NCBI RefSeq assembly: GCF_000412675.1
Contig: NC_021505.1
Location: 2,040,501-2,104,500 of the forward strand
Length of the DNA stretch: 64,000 nt
Direction of reading: 5' to 3'
Source of the DNA: Pseudomonas putida NBRC 14164
GTDB taxonomy: Bacteria > Pseudomonadota > Gammaproteobacteria > Pseudomonadales > Pseudomonadaceae
Below the pieces are notes generated by a model. That model saw only the letters and a program-made list of their open reading frames with translations, did not search any database and had not been told where the DNA came from. Positions 16,460-27,583 of the stretch are shown here, piece after piece (the stretch's first letter is position 1; every line of letters starts with the position of its first letter). The position numbers and the translations under genes were made by a program.

Positions 16460-19400
16460 TCAGTGGCTGCCGGGGTTGGCCCGCACCTGCGCGGCCTTGG
16501 CCGCCAGGCCTTGCCAGGCCGGCTTGTCGGCAGCGAAGCGCTGGCGCAGGTAAGCTGCCAGGTCGGCGACCTGGCGGTCCGACAGGCTGTCCTTGAAGCC
16601 GGGCATGTAGCCCAGGTCACGGGTGGCCGGGGTGGCAATGCCGTGCAGCACCACGCGCAGCAGGTTGTCCGGCAGGGCGCTGTGGACGTTGCTGTTGACC
16701 GCCATCGACGGGCTGACGCCAAACAGCTTCGGCCCCAGCCCATCGCTGTGGCAGGCCATGCATGCGCCTTTGAATACCCGCTCGCCGTTGCTCAGCGACA
16801 CTTGCGTGTCCACCTGGGGCGCGGCCTTGGCGGCCACTGCCTGTGGCTCGCCGTCGAGTGAACCTAGGTAGTGGGCAATGGCACGCACGTCGCTCTTTGG
16901 CAGGGTGGCCAGTTCGCTGACCACCGGGCCCATTGGGCCGGCCGCCACACCGTGCTTTTCGGAGAACCCGGTGCTCAGGTAGCTGAACAGCTCGTCTTCG
17001 CTCCACGGCGTGGATGATTTGCCCAGTGCATTCAGGGCCGGGGCTTCCCAGCCATCGACCATGCCGCCCGCCAGGTAGCTGCTGCCGCCTTTTTCCGCGC
17101 CCATCAGGTTGCGAGGCGAGTGGCAGGCGGTGCAGTGGCCCAGGCCGTCGACCAGGTAGGCGCCGCGGTTCCACTGCGCACTGCGCTGCGGGTCGGGCTG
17201 GTATTCGCCGCGTTGCAGAAACAGCGCATTCCAGCCGGCCATCAGTGGCCGCTGGTTGAACGGGAAGCGCATCTGGTTGGCGGGTGCTTCCTGGCGTACC
17301 GGAGTTTGCGACATCAGGTAGGCATACAGCGCCTGCATGTCGGCGTCGTTGATGTTGCGAAACGAGGTATAGGGAAACGCCGGGTACAGGTGCCGACCGT
17401 CGCGGCTGATGCCTTCGCGCATGGCCCGCTCGAAGGCAGCGAACGACCAGCGGCCGATGCCGGTTTCCGGGTCCGGGGTGATGTTGGTGCTGTACAACGT
17501 GCCGAATGGTGTTTCCATCGCCAGCCCGCCTGTATTGACCTTGCCGCCGCTGACCGTATGGCACACGGCGCAGTCACCGGCCGCCGCCACCTGGCGCCCA
17601 CGCTCGAGCATCGCGGCGCTCCAGCTGCCAGGGCCTGGCGGGGTGACCGGGGCGATTTCAGCGCGCCAGGGCAGGGCTGTGGCGAGTACGCCCAATGCAG
17701 CGCCGAATACCCCGGCCAGCGAGCCGAACCACCACTTCGAACGCTTGGTGGTCGGCTGCGCTGGCGCGGGCGCTTCAGGGCCCTGACCTTGGCCATCGAG
17801 GGCGGCACGCACCCGTTCCGCCGTGATCGGCAGCTCGCGAAAACGAATGCCGGTCGCGTCGAAAATGGCATTGGCGATGGCTGCCGCGCTCGGTACCGAG
17901 GCCGACTCGCCGCTGCCCATCGGCGCTTCGTGCTGACGCGGCAGCATCATCACGTCGATGGCCGGCAGCTCGGGGAAGGTCAGGATCGGGTAGCCGCCCC
18001 ATTCCTTGCTGGCCACGGTCGACTCTTCGAAGCTGACCTGTTCCTTGAGCACCCGGCTGGTGGACTGGATGACGTTACCGTGGATCTGGTGGCGCACGCC
18101 CTCGGGGTTGACCATCATCCCGGCATCGTGGCCGATCACCACGCGGGTGACGGCCACTTCACCGGTGCGCCGGTCCACCGCGACATCGGCCACCCATGCC
18201 GCCCACGCCGCGCCAAAACCGGGGAATTTGCTGTGGATGTAGCGTGCATAGGCAAAGCCCCTGCCGCGCAGCACATCGCCTTCGGCCTGCGCCTGCATGG
18301 GCCGGGTATGCGGCTGCCATTCGGCGCGGTCGGCGGTGGCCTTGACCAGGTCGATGGCGCGCGGGTCGGACAGGTGCCTGAGGCGGTATTCGACCGGGTC
18401 AACGCCAGCGGCAAAGGCCAGCTCATCGATGTACGACTCGTGGGCGAAGCTGTTGGGCATGGCCGACACGCCACGCATCCACGAGGCACGTACCAGTGGC
18501 GTCATGTCGTTGATGGTGACGCGCATGTGTTCGTAGTCATAGGGCGGGATCGACGTGCGGTCGCCCATCTCGAACAGGGCCGGCACTGGCTCCACGGCGC
18601 CGGTCAACAGCAGGGCCAGGGTAGGTGCGCCATTGGACGGGTAGCTGGTCTGGAAGTCGTAGGCGGCCACGCTGCCGTCGGCGTTCAGGCCGCCGTCGAT
18701 TTCCATCAGCTGCGCGGTGCCCTTGGGCTCCCACACATGCTCCTGCTCGCGGGTCAGCTGCACCCGCACCGGGCGCTGTACCGCGCGCGACAGCAGCACC
18801 GCATCGGCGCACACGTCATCGGCACAGTTGCGGCCGTAGCAACCGGCGGCCTCCATGCGGATGATCTCGATGCGCTCCTCTGTGCACTCCAGCAGCCAGG
18901 CGAGGTCGGCGCGCAGCAGGTGCGGGTTCTGCGTGCCAGACCACACGCGGATCGGCCCATCGGTGAAGTCGGCCAGCGCGCACGAGGGGCCGATCGATGC
19001 GTGCAGCTGGTACGGCCACAGGTAGCTGCGGCTCAGGCGCTGAGTGGCATTGGCGATGCCGCCGTCGACATCGCCCTGGTCCAGCACGGTGCGCTGTACC
19101 CGCGGGTTGTCGCGGATGGCCTGGGCGACATCGCTGAGGTCGGGCAGCTTGCCTGTGAATGGCTTCCAGCTGATTTTCAGCGCCTGGGCCGCGCGGATCG
19201 CTTGTTCTTCGCGCTCGGCCACCACGCCGACAAAGTCGCGGATGACGACCACGGCCACCACGCCGGGCAAATGGGCGATGGACGATTCATCTACTGCCAG
19301 CAGGCTGTTGCCGACGAAGTCGCCGCTGTCATGACCGGCGTAGGGCGGGCGGATCACCCGGCCGTGAAGCATGTCGGGCAGGCGCATGTCATGCACGTAG

Positions 19401-20023
19401 GTCAGCTCGCCGGTGGCCTTGCCGGGAATGTCTACCCGTGCAGCGCTGCGGCCGACCAGGCGGTAGTCGTCGATGGCCTTGAGCGGGGCATCGTCGGCAA
19501 TGTGCAGCTGGTGGTTTTCGCCCTGTACCAGTTCGGCAAAACGCAGCGTGCTGCCATCGCTGGCGATGACCGCGCCGTCTTCGATGCGTAGCACTTCGGG
19601 CGTGCAGCCAAGGCGATGCGCGGCCTGCTGCAACAGGTGGCGCCGCGCGGTGGCGGCTGCCTTGCGCAGGGGCACGGCGGAAATCTGCAGGGTGGCGCTG
19701 GCGATGGTCGCGCCCTGGTTGGGTGCCCGCTCGGTGTCGCCCAGCACCATGTGCACCTGGTCCATGCGCAGGTCCAGCTCTTCGGCGACGATTTGCGCCA
19801 GCGAGGTGCGAATGCCGGTGCCCAGGTCGACGTGGCCGTTGAAGGCGTAGACCATGCCGTCGTCGCTGACAGCGATGAACAGCGCCAGCTCGCGCGCCTT
19901 GACCACAGGCGTCACACCCTTGGCCACGGGGCCCGAGGGTGGGGTGATCTGGTCGACGATCAGCAACACGCCAGTCTTGGCCAGCAGCTGGTCGCGGCTG
20001 GGCACCTGTTGTGAGTGGTTCAT
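16460..20023 (-). CDS. nicB: Nicotinate dehydrogenase subunit B (molybdopterin/cytochrome subunit)
   Basis: 1187 residues. With NicA it hydroxylates nicotinate to 6-hydroxynicotinate and feeds electrons to the respiratory chain. The first 740 or so residues are a xanthine-oxidase-type molybdopterin domain (for example DLGTGIRTSLAQIVAEELDL, MGSGESASVPSAAAIANAIF). A hydrophobic segment at about residues 765-785 (FGSLAGVFGAALGVLATALP) precedes three CXXCH haem sites (CAVCH about 816, CTACH about 961, CMACH about 1088). Its ATG overlaps the nicA stop (ATGA). Length and order match NicB of P. putida. A longer frame upstream of 20023 lies inside nicA. Confidence 0.96.
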   Translation of the reverse strand: MNHSQQVPSRDQLLAKTGVLLIVDQITPPSGPVAKGVTPVVKARELALFIAVSDDGMVYAFNGHVDLGTGIRTSLAQIVAEELDLRMDQVHMVLGDTERAPNQGATIASATLQISAVPLRKAAATARRHLLQQAAHRLGCTPEVLRIEDGAVIASDGSTLRFAELVQGENHQLHIADDAPLKAIDDYRLVGRSAARVDIPGKATGELTYVHDMRLPDMLHGRVIRPPYAGHDSGDFVGNSLLAVDESSIAHLPGVVAVVVIRDFVGVVAEREEQAIRAAQALKISWKPFTGKLPDLSDVAQAIRDNPRVQRTVLDQGDVDGGIANATQRLSRSYLWPYQLHASIGPSCALADFTDGPIRVWSGTQNPHLLRADLAWLLECTEERIEIIRMEAAGCYGRNCADDVCADAVLLSRAVQRPVRVQLTREQEHVWEPKGTAQLMEIDGGLNADGSVAAYDFQTSYPSNGAPTLALLLTGAVEPVPALFEMGDRTSIPPYDYEHMRVTINDMTPLVRASWMRGVSAMPNSFAHESYIDELAFAAGVDPVEYRLRHLSDPRAIDLVKATADRAEWQPHTRPMQAQAEGDVLRGRGFAYARYIHSKFPGFGAAWAAWVADVAVDRRTGEVAVTRVVIGHDAGMMVNPEGVRHQIHGNVIQSTSRVLKEQVSFEESTVASKEWGGYPILTFPELPAIDVMMLPRQHEAPMGSGESASVPSAAAIANAIFDATGIRFRELPITAERVRAALDGQGQGPEAPAPAQPTTKRSKWWFGSLAGVFGAALGVLATALPWRAEIAPVTPPGPGSWSAAMLERGRQVAAAGDCAVCHTVSGGKVNTGGLAMETPFGTLYSTNITPDPETGIGRWSFAAFERAMREGISRDGRHLYPAFPYTSFRNINDADMQALYAYLMSQTPVRQEAPANQMRFPFNQRPLMAGWNALFLQRGEYQPDPQRSAQWNRGAYLVDGLGHCTACHSPRNLMGAEKGGSSYLAGGMVDGWEAPALNALGKSSTPWSEDELFSYLSTGFSEKHGVAAGPMGPVVSELATLPKSDVRAIAHYLGSLDGEPQAVAAKAAPQVDTQVSLSNGERVFKGACMACHSDGLGPKLFGVSPSMAVNSNVHSALPDNLLRVVLHGIATPATRDLGYMPGFKDSLSDRQVADLAAYLRQRFAADKPAWQGLAAKAAQVRANPGSH

Positions 20024-20493
20024 GCTTTTCTCCGGGTCTCGGCGGCGCGGCGCACGGCGCGCAGGATTTCGACGTGAGTGCCGCAGCGGCACAGGTTGCC
20101 GGACAGTTCCTGGCGAATCTGTTCGTCGCTGGGGTCGGGGATGCGGTCGAGCAGGGCCTTGGTGGTCATGATCATGCCGTTCATGCAGTAGCCGCACTGT
20201 GCTGCCTGTTCGTCGATGAACGCCTGTTGCACCGGGTGTGGCGCGGCCTTGCTGCCCAGCCCTTCGAGGGTGGTGATATCGCGGCCCGCAGCGCCGGCCA
20301 GGGGGATGACGCACGAGCGTGCGGCCACGCCGTCGATGATCACCGTGCACGCCCCGCATTCCCCCAGGCCGCAGCCGTATTTGGGCCCGTTCAGGCACAG
20401 GTCGTTGCGCAGGATCAGCAGCAGCGGGGTGTCGGGCATGGCACTGACTTCGACAGGCTGGCCGTTGACCCGCAGGGAGATGGTTGTTTGCAT
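20020..20493 (-). CDS. nicA: Nicotinate dehydrogenase subunit A (2Fe-2S subunit)
   Basis: A 157-residue iron-sulfur subunit. It has the plant-type 2Fe-2S motif (CLNGPKYGCGLGECGACTV, with the fourth Cys in ARSC) and the second cluster motif (CGYCMNGM ... NLCRCGTH). It forms the nicotinate dehydrogenase with NicB and is coupled to it. The start MQTTISLRVNG gives the family length; a codon at 20538 would add fifteen residues overlapping the promoter. A candidate NicS operator lies 70-90 bp upstream. Confidence 0.96.
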   Translation of the reverse strand: MQTTISLRVNGQPVEVSAMPDTPLLLILRNDLCLNGPKYGCGLGECGACTVIIDGVAARSCVIPLAGAAGRDITTLEGLGSKAAPHPVQQAFIDEQAAQCGYCMNGMIMTTKALLDRIPDPSDEQIRQELSGNLCRCGTHVEILRAVRRAAETRRKA

Positions 20494-20562
20494 TGTTGGC
20501 TCATCTCTGGAGGTTGCTTGCGCTACCAAAGGACTCACATGACGCGAGAGTTTCGGTAAGTA

Positions 20563-20584
20563 CTCACTACATGAAATGAGTGAG
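20563..20584. promoter_or_regulatory. Palindrome upstream of nicAB, candidate NicS operator
   Basis: CTCACT-N10-AGTGAG, a perfect 6-bp-arm inverted repeat between nicA and the nicR 3' end. Its size suits a TetR dimer. Assignment to NicS is inference from position. Confidence 0.5.
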
Positions 20585-20626
20585 CAAGAAGCAGGCCAGA
20601 GATGGTTTGCCGGGCACCTCAGCTTG

Positions 20627-21103
20627 TCAGCCGGGGTTTTCGTCGCTGTCGATCATCTTGCGCAGCAGGTACAAAATGGCCACGCGTTCGCCGGCATTCA
20701 GGCTGCCCATGCTCAATTCGCTGATCTGCCGGGCGCAGGGGATCATTGCGTCGAGCAATGCCGCGCCGCTGTCGGTGAGTTCGACAATGACCTTGCGCCG
20801 GTCGCCCGGGTCTGGTGACAGCTGCACCAGCTCGCGCGCCTTCAGGCGCTCGACGATGCCGCGGATGGTTGCCTGGTCCACCGCGGTGGCCTTGATCAGT
20901 TCGGCCTGGGAGCTGGGGCCGTGGTCGCGCAGGGCACACAGGGTAACGAACTGGATCGAGGTAAGCTGCGGGTCGCAGGCCTGCTGCTGGAAGATTGCCG
21001 TGTGCCGCTGGTAAGCCTTGCGCAGCAGGTGGCCGACTTGTTCGGTGACGTCATAGGGTGTGGTGTCTAGCGGGGCGCTGCTGGGGGTGGTTTTCTTTGG
21101 CAT
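20627..21103 (-). CDS. nicR: MarR-family repressor NicR
   Basis: A 158-residue MarR protein with the winged HTH SSQAELIKATAVDQATIRGI followed by the wing LSPDPGDRRKVIVELTDSG. NicR of P. putida represses nicXR and nicCDEFTP and is relieved by 6-hydroxynicotinate (established). It lies 70 bp downstream of nicX on the same strand, so it is probably cotranscribed (nicXR). Start MPKKTTPSSAP fits family length. Candidate operators flank the nicX-nicC divergent promoters. Confidence 0.92.
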   Translation of the reverse strand: MPKKTTPSSAPLDTTPYDVTEQVGHLLRKAYQRHTAIFQQQACDPQLTSIQFVTLCALRDHGPSSQAELIKATAVDQATIRGIVERLKARELVQLSPDPGDRRKVIVELTDSGAALLDAMIPCARQISELSMGSLNAGERVAILYLLRKMIDSDENPG

Positions 21104-21173
21104 GGGATGGCTTGGGCTGGGTGGAAAGGTGCTGGCCGGCCGCCAATAGCGGAGCGCCCGGCCAGTATAACCA

Positions 21174-22226
21174 CTATCGCGCCCGTGATTCTTCTGGTGC
21201 GACCACGTCGCCGGCCAGCACCACGGCCTTGTCATCCAGGTAGATATCGCAGTTGCGCAGCGGGATGTCCAGGTGGCAGGGGGTCTTGCGCTTGCCGCCG
21301 ACCTCGGTGTTCGGGCCGGTGGAGAACAGGAAGTTGCCGTAGAACGCGCGGGCGTCCATGCACATGCCGTCGTTGCGGTCGTGCAAGCCCATGGCCGTCC
21401 ACTGCGCGCGCGGTTGCAGGCCCCAGCCGATGTGTGAGATGCCGTACACCTCGGGGTCGTTGAAGTACTTCATGTAGTCGCGCAGGTACTCGGCCTCGAA
21501 GCCGCCGTGGATGCCGGTGATAAAGCCTTTTTCAATCTCCAGGGTGATGCGCTCGCGGCAGTAGTTCTTGAACGGCAGGATGATGTCGCCCACATCCAGC
21601 ACCAGCGTGCCCTCGGCACTGTCCTCGTTCGGCCAGGTGAACAGGAAACCGCTGGGCCAGTGGTCCCAGCGCCCTGGTTCGTCGGCATAGCCGTATTCGG
21701 TCACGGCCGGGTACTGGCCAAGCGGGGCGTGGAAGTCGCTGCCGGCCTTGGACCGCACATGCATGCTGCGCGCCTGTTTCAGCAAGGTTTCGGCGGCCAG
21801 CACCCGGCGTTTGTCGTCTTCGCTCGGCAGCATGCGCGCCAGCACTTCGGGTGGCTCCACCGCCAGCAGGATGCGCGTGCCGGTCTTGAGGATCTGCTCC
21901 TGCTCGGGCGAGTGCAGCAGCATCATGGTATCGACGACCAGGTCGGCCGCTTCCAGCGCCCGCTGCGCTGCCAGGTTGCCGGTCAGTGCGGTGTCGCCGC
22001 AGTAGGCAGTCATGTCGTTACCCATGGCGGTCGGGTGGTTGAACGCTGGCAGCTCTACCGCATACACCTTCGCCTTCAGGCGCTGCGCGGCCTCCATCGC
22101 GGCGTTGACCGTGCGCGGGTCGGAGTAGTGGCTCTTGAGTACGGCCACGCTCTGCGTCTCGTCCACGCGGGACAGCTTCAGTACGTGCTCGAACATCTGG
22201 GTCAGTTGTGCATTGCTCACCGGCAT
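21174..22226 (-). CDS. nicX: 2,5-dihydroxypyridine 5,6-dioxygenase NicX
   Basis: A 350-residue mononuclear Fe(II) extradiol-type dioxygenase that opens 2,5-dihydroxypyridine to N-formylmaleamate. The iron ligands reported for NicX, His265, His318 and Asp320, are present at exactly those positions (YGISHIGWG and TPCHLDIP). Length is identical to the P. putida enzyme. It is divergent from nicC across a 321-bp regulatory region and followed by nicR. Confidence 0.96.
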   Translation of the reverse strand: MPVSNAQLTQMFEHVLKLSRVDETQSVAVLKSHYSDPRTVNAAMEAAQRLKAKVYAVELPAFNHPTAMGNDMTAYCGDTALTGNLAAQRALEAADLVVDTMMLLHSPEQEQILKTGTRILLAVEPPEVLARMLPSEDDKRRVLAAETLLKQARSMHVRSKAGSDFHAPLGQYPAVTEYGYADEPGRWDHWPSGFLFTWPNEDSAEGTLVLDVGDIILPFKNYCRERITLEIEKGFITGIHGGFEAEYLRDYMKYFNDPEVYGISHIGWGLQPRAQWTAMGLHDRNDGMCMDARAFYGNFLFSTGPNTEVGGKRKTPCHLDIPLRNCDIYLDDKAVVLAGDVVAPEESRAR

Positions 22227-22295
22227 CGGGGTTCTCCTGGGTGGCGTTGACAGGGGTGCACCATGGCAGTGCCTGGCGCTTCGTCTCGGTGCAAA

Positions 22296-22324
22296 ATAAT
22301 AGTGTATACACCCTACTTTGGCAG
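22296..22324 (-). promoter_or_regulatory. nicX promoter with GTATAC-centred operator
   Basis: On the minus strand CTGCCA (22319-22324) and TATTAT (22296-22301) are 17 bp apart. The perfect palindrome GTGTATACAC (22302-22311) fills the spacer next to the -10, where a repressor would block polymerase. I infer this to be a NicR site. Confidence 0.6.
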
Positions 22325-22477
22325 ATGAAAGCGCATCCGCACGGCAAGCGCAAGTTATCTGTCAAACGTTACCTATTCACACATTAGCCAATGTTTGCGG
22401 TAACATATAGGCGGTATTGGCTTTCGATCAGGCGTTTGAAAAATATTTTTCCGTGCCTCTATCCAAAGTTCATTTAC

Positions 22478-22489
22478 AGCGTATACGCT
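22478..22489. promoter_or_regulatory. GTATAC-centred palindrome upstream of nicC
   Basis: AGCGTATACGCT, a perfect 12-bp palindrome 58 bp upstream of the nicC ATG, shares the GTATAC core and flanking G/C pair with the nicX site. Probably the NicR operator of nicCDEFTP. A second inverted repeat, GTTACC...GGTAAC with a 25-bp gap (22368-22404), lies between the two sites and has no assigned role. Confidence 0.58.
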
Positions 22490-22493
22490 CTAA

Positions 22494-24499
<2,006 letters not shown>

Positions 24500-24512
24500 C
24501 GGAGCACGAGAC

Positions 24513-25265
24513 ATGACCAAGCTATACCGCATCGGCCAGATCGTGCCGAGCTCGAACACCACGATGGAAACCGAAATCCCGGCAATGCTCAACGCGCGCC
24601 AGGCGATCCGTCCCGAGCGCTTCACCTTCCATTCCAGCCGCATGCGCATGAAGCAGGTGAAGAAGGAAGAGTTGGCCGCCATGGACGCCGAGTCCGACCG
24701 CTGCGCAATGGAGCTGTCCGACGCCAAGGTGGATGTGCTGGGCTACGCCTGCCTGGTGGCGATCATGGCCATGGGCCTGGGCTATCACCGGCAATCGGAA
24801 AAGCGCTTGCAGCAGGCCACCGCCGACAACGACGCGCTGGCACCGGTAATCACCAGCGCCGGGGCGTTAGTCGAGGCCTTGCATGTGATGAAGGCCAAGC
24901 GCATTGCCATCGTCGCGCCGTACATGAAGCCTTTGACCGAGCTGGTGGTGAACTACATCCGCGAGGAAGGCTTTGAGGTGCAGGACTGGCGCGCGCTGGA
25001 AATCCCCGACAACCTCGCCGTGGCCCGCCATGACCCGGCCAACCTGCCAGGCATCGTCGCCGGCATGAACCTTGAGGGGGTCGATGTGGTGGTGCTCTCG
25101 GCCTGCGTGCAGATGCAATCGCTGCCGGCCGTGGCCAAGGTTGAGGCGCAAACCGGCAAGCCGGTGGTGACCGCTGCCATCGCCACCACGTACGCCATGC
25201 TCAAGGCGCTGGACCTGGAGCCGGTCGTGCCGGGTGCCGGTGCCCTGCTGTCGGGCGCCTACTGA
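24513..25265 (+). CDS. nicE: Maleate isomerase NicE
   Basis: A 250-residue member of the Asp/Glu racemase superfamily that converts maleate to fumarate through a covalent cysteine adduct. Two cysteines stand at residues 80 (VLGYACLVA) and 198 (VVLSACVQM), 118 apart as in the characterised isomerases (82 and 200). GGAG precedes the ATG. It lies 13 bp after nicD. Confidence 0.95.
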   Translation: MTKLYRIGQIVPSSNTTMETEIPAMLNARQAIRPERFTFHSSRMRMKQVKKEELAAMDAESDRCAMELSDAKVDVLGYACLVAIMAMGLGYHRQSEKRLQQATADNDALAPVITSAGALVEALHVMKAKRIAIVAPYMKPLTELVVNYIREEGFEVQDWRALEIPDNLAVARHDPANLPGIVAGMNLEGVDVVVLSACVQMQSLPAVAKVEAQTGKPVVTAAIATTYAMLKALDLEPVVPGAGALLSGAY

Positions 25266-25280
25266 AATCGGGAGATGGAC

Positions 25281-25922
25281 ATGAGCGACGCACAAAGCGC
25301 CCGTGACAACTACCAGGGCGTATGGGGCCAGCGCATCGGCTTTGGCCGCAAACCAGCCCTGTTGATGATCGACTTCATGCAGGGCTACACCACCCCCGGC
25401 GCACCGCTGTACGCCCCGGGCGTGGTCGCGGCGGTCGAGCAGGCTGCCGGCCTGCTGGCGCTGGCCCGCGACTGCGGTACCCTGGTGGTGCACACCAACA
25501 TCCGCTACCAGCCGCCGCATTTTGCTGACGGCGGCGTGTGGGTGCGCAAGGCGCCGGTGATGAAGGACATGGTCGAAGGCAACCCGCTGGCGGCGTTCTG
25601 CGAGGCCGTTGCGCCACAGGCAGGGGAGGTGGTGCTGAGCAAGCAGTACGCCAGTGCCTTCTTCGCCACCAGCCTGGCCCCGCTGCTGCATGCTCAAGGC
25701 GTGGATACCGTGGTACTGGCTGGCTGCTCCACCAGTGGCTGCATCCGGGCCAGTGCGGTGGATGCCATGCAGCACGGGTTTCGAACCATCGTGGTGCGCG
25801 AGTGCGTCGGTGATCGCCACAACGACCCGCACGAAGCCAACCTGTTCGACATCGACAGCAAGTATGGCGATGTCGTCACCCGCCAGGAGGCGATGCAGCA
25901 ACTCAGGCACCTGGCCGGCTGA
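25281..25922 (+). CDS. nicF: Maleamate amidohydrolase NicF
   Basis: A 213-residue isochorismatase-like hydrolase that turns maleamate into maleate and ammonia. The expected triad is visible as Asp31 (LLMIDFMQGY), Lys121 (VLSKQYASAF) and Cys154 (STSGCIRAS). I take the ATG at 25281, six bases after GGGAG, rather than the ATG at 25275 which overlaps that ribosome site. It follows nicE by 15 bp. Confidence 0.95.
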   Translation: MSDAQSARDNYQGVWGQRIGFGRKPALLMIDFMQGYTTPGAPLYAPGVVAAVEQAAGLLALARDCGTLVVHTNIRYQPPHFADGGVWVRKAPVMKDMVEGNPLAAFCEAVAPQAGEVVLSKQYASAFFATSLAPLLHAQGVDTVVLAGCSTSGCIRASAVDAMQHGFRTIVVRECVGDRHNDPHEANLFDIDSKYGDVVTRQEAMQQLRHLAG

Positions 25923-26129
25923 ACGCCGGGTAGCCCTTACCAATAACAATCAAGGACCGGTGCGGGAAGCCCGTCCATGACCGCCTGCTGTCCGGGTGGT
26001 CGCCCCGCAGGAGCACTCGGGGTCTTCAGGCGCTGCCCAGGCACGCCGCGTATAGTGCGCGGGGTGCCCGGCGCGTCGAACACTGCTGGCCTTAAAACAA
26101 CCACAAAGTCGCCCGCCAGGAGACAGGAA

Positions 26130-27443
26130 ATGCCAATTGCGAATGCAACCACGGTCCACAGTGACATCGACCATGGCACTAAAGCGCTGTACAGCAAGAT
26201 CACCTGGAGGCTCATCCCCTTCCTGTGCTTCTGCTACCTCGCAGCTTATCTGGACCGCATCAATGTCGGCTTCGCCAAGCTGCAGATGCTCGAAGACCTG
26301 CAGTTCAGCACAGCGGCCTATGGCCTGGGTGCCGGGCTGTTCTTTGTCGGCTACATCATTTTCGAAGTGCCGAGCAACCTGATCCTGCAGCGCGTTGGCG
26401 CCAAGCTATGGATCGCACGCATCATGATCACCTGGGGCCTGCTGTCGGCCTGCACCATGTTCGTTTCCACCACCACCCAGTTCTATGTCCTGCGTTTTCT
26501 GCTGGGGGCTGCCGAGGCCGGCTTCCTGCCGGGCGTGCTGTACTACCTGACCATGTGGTACCCCACCTATCGGCGCGGGCGCATCATTGCCTTGTTCATG
26601 ATCGGGCTGCCCTTGTCGAGCGTGATCGGCGGGCCGATTTCTGGCTGGATCATGGGGCATTTCGACCAGGTGCATGGCCTGCACGGCTGGCAGTGGCTGT
26701 TTTTGCTGGAGGCGATCCCCAGTGTGTTGCTGGGCATCCTCACGTTTTGGGCATTGCCTAACCATTTCCAGCAGGCCAAGTGGCTGTCGGCTGACGACAA
26801 GGCGCAGTTGGCAGCGGACCTGGCGGCTGACGATGCCGAGGGCAAGGACAGCAAACACAGCTTTCGCGACGGCTTTTTCAACCTGAAGGTGTGGATGCTG
26901 GGGGGCATCGACTTTTCGATTTTGCTCAGCGCCTATGCCATGGGCTTCTGGATGCCGACCTTCATCCGCGATGCTGGCGTCAGCGATACCTTCCACATCG
27001 GTCTGCTGACGGCCATTCCGAGCCTGGCCGCACTGGCCGGCATGTTGATGATCGGGGCCAGCTCCGACCGCCACCGTGAGCGCCGCTGGCACATCATCGT
27101 GCCGTTCATCATTGGTGCAATCGCCATGGCCAGCAGCACGTTGTTCAGCCAGAACCTGGTGATGACCGTGGCGCTGTTCGCCATTGCCTCGGCAGCGATC
27201 ATCGGCGCGGTGCCGGTGTTCTTCAGCCTGCCGGCTACCTTCCTCAAAGGCACTGCGGCCGCCACCGGCTTTGCCCTGGCTTGCTCGGTGGCCAACATCG
27301 CAGGCCTGGTGAGCAACTCACTGATGGGCCTGGTCACCGACCTCACCGGTACCTCCCACGCCGCATTGTGGGTGTTTGCCGGCTGCCTGATCCTCAGCTG
27401 CTTCCTGGTCATCGCCTTGCCGGCGAAGCTGGTCAACCGCTAG
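26130..27443 (+). CDS. nicT: MFS nicotinate transporter NicT
   Basis: A 437-residue anion:cation symporter-type MFS protein with about twelve hydrophobic segments and the family N-terminal motif [14 protein letters not shown]. In P. putida NicT is the proposed nicotinate/6-hydroxynicotinate permease of the inner membrane. The start has CAGGA at about 5 bp; a frame from 25977 is longer but implausible. A 207-bp GC-rich gap separates it from nicF and contains a partial GTATA-containing sequence (GCGTATAGTGCGC) resembling the NicR-site core. Confidence 0.9.
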   Translation: MPIANATTVHSDIDHGTKALYSKITWRLIPFLCFCYLAAYLDRINVGFAKLQMLEDLQFSTAAYGLGAGLFFVGYIIFEVPSNLILQRVGAKLWIARIMITWGLLSACTMFVSTTTQFYVLRFLLGAAEAGFLPGVLYYLTMWYPTYRRGRIIALFMIGLPLSSVIGGPISGWIMGHFDQVHGLHGWQWLFLLEAIPSVLLGILTFWALPNHFQQAKWLSADDKAQLAADLAADDAEGKDSKHSFRDGFFNLKVWMLGGIDFSILLSAYAMGFWMPTFIRDAGVSDTFHIGLLTAIPSLAALAGMLMIGASSDRHRERRWHIIVPFIIGAIAMASSTLFSQNLVMTVALFAIASAAIIGAVPVFFSLPATFLKGTAAATGFALACSVANIAGLVSNSLMGLVTDLTGTSHAALWVFAGCLILSCFLVIALPAKLVNR

Positions 27444-27470
27444 CGGCCCAGCGCTTCAAGCAACGGCAGG

Positions 27471-27495
27471 GCAGGCGGGCCGGGTGCCCGCCTGC
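27471..27495 (+). other. Strong hairpin between nicT and nicP
   Basis: Perfect 10-bp stem GCAGGCGGGC/GCCCGCCTGC with a 5-nt loop, not followed by a T-run. In the nicT-nicP message it may stabilise the 3' end of nicT or damp read-through. Confidence 0.6.
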
Positions 27496-27583
27496 CGACC
27501 CCTCTCTCGATGCAACCTGCACGTTGGTAGCCACACACGGCCGCCGCGCCGGGTTGCTGTTGTCCGAATCCAGGAGTAGCTCC

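Noticed and set aside
16336..16743. Minus-strand frame spanning the nicS/nicB junction
   Set aside because: Shadow frame rich in Arg and Ala; nicS and nicB are both firmly supported there.
17120..19591. Long plus-strand open frame (823 codons) opposite nicB
   Set aside because: It is antisense to a well-supported 1187-residue NicB, rich in His, Gln, Gly and Ala as GC-rich shadow frames are, and has no family signature.
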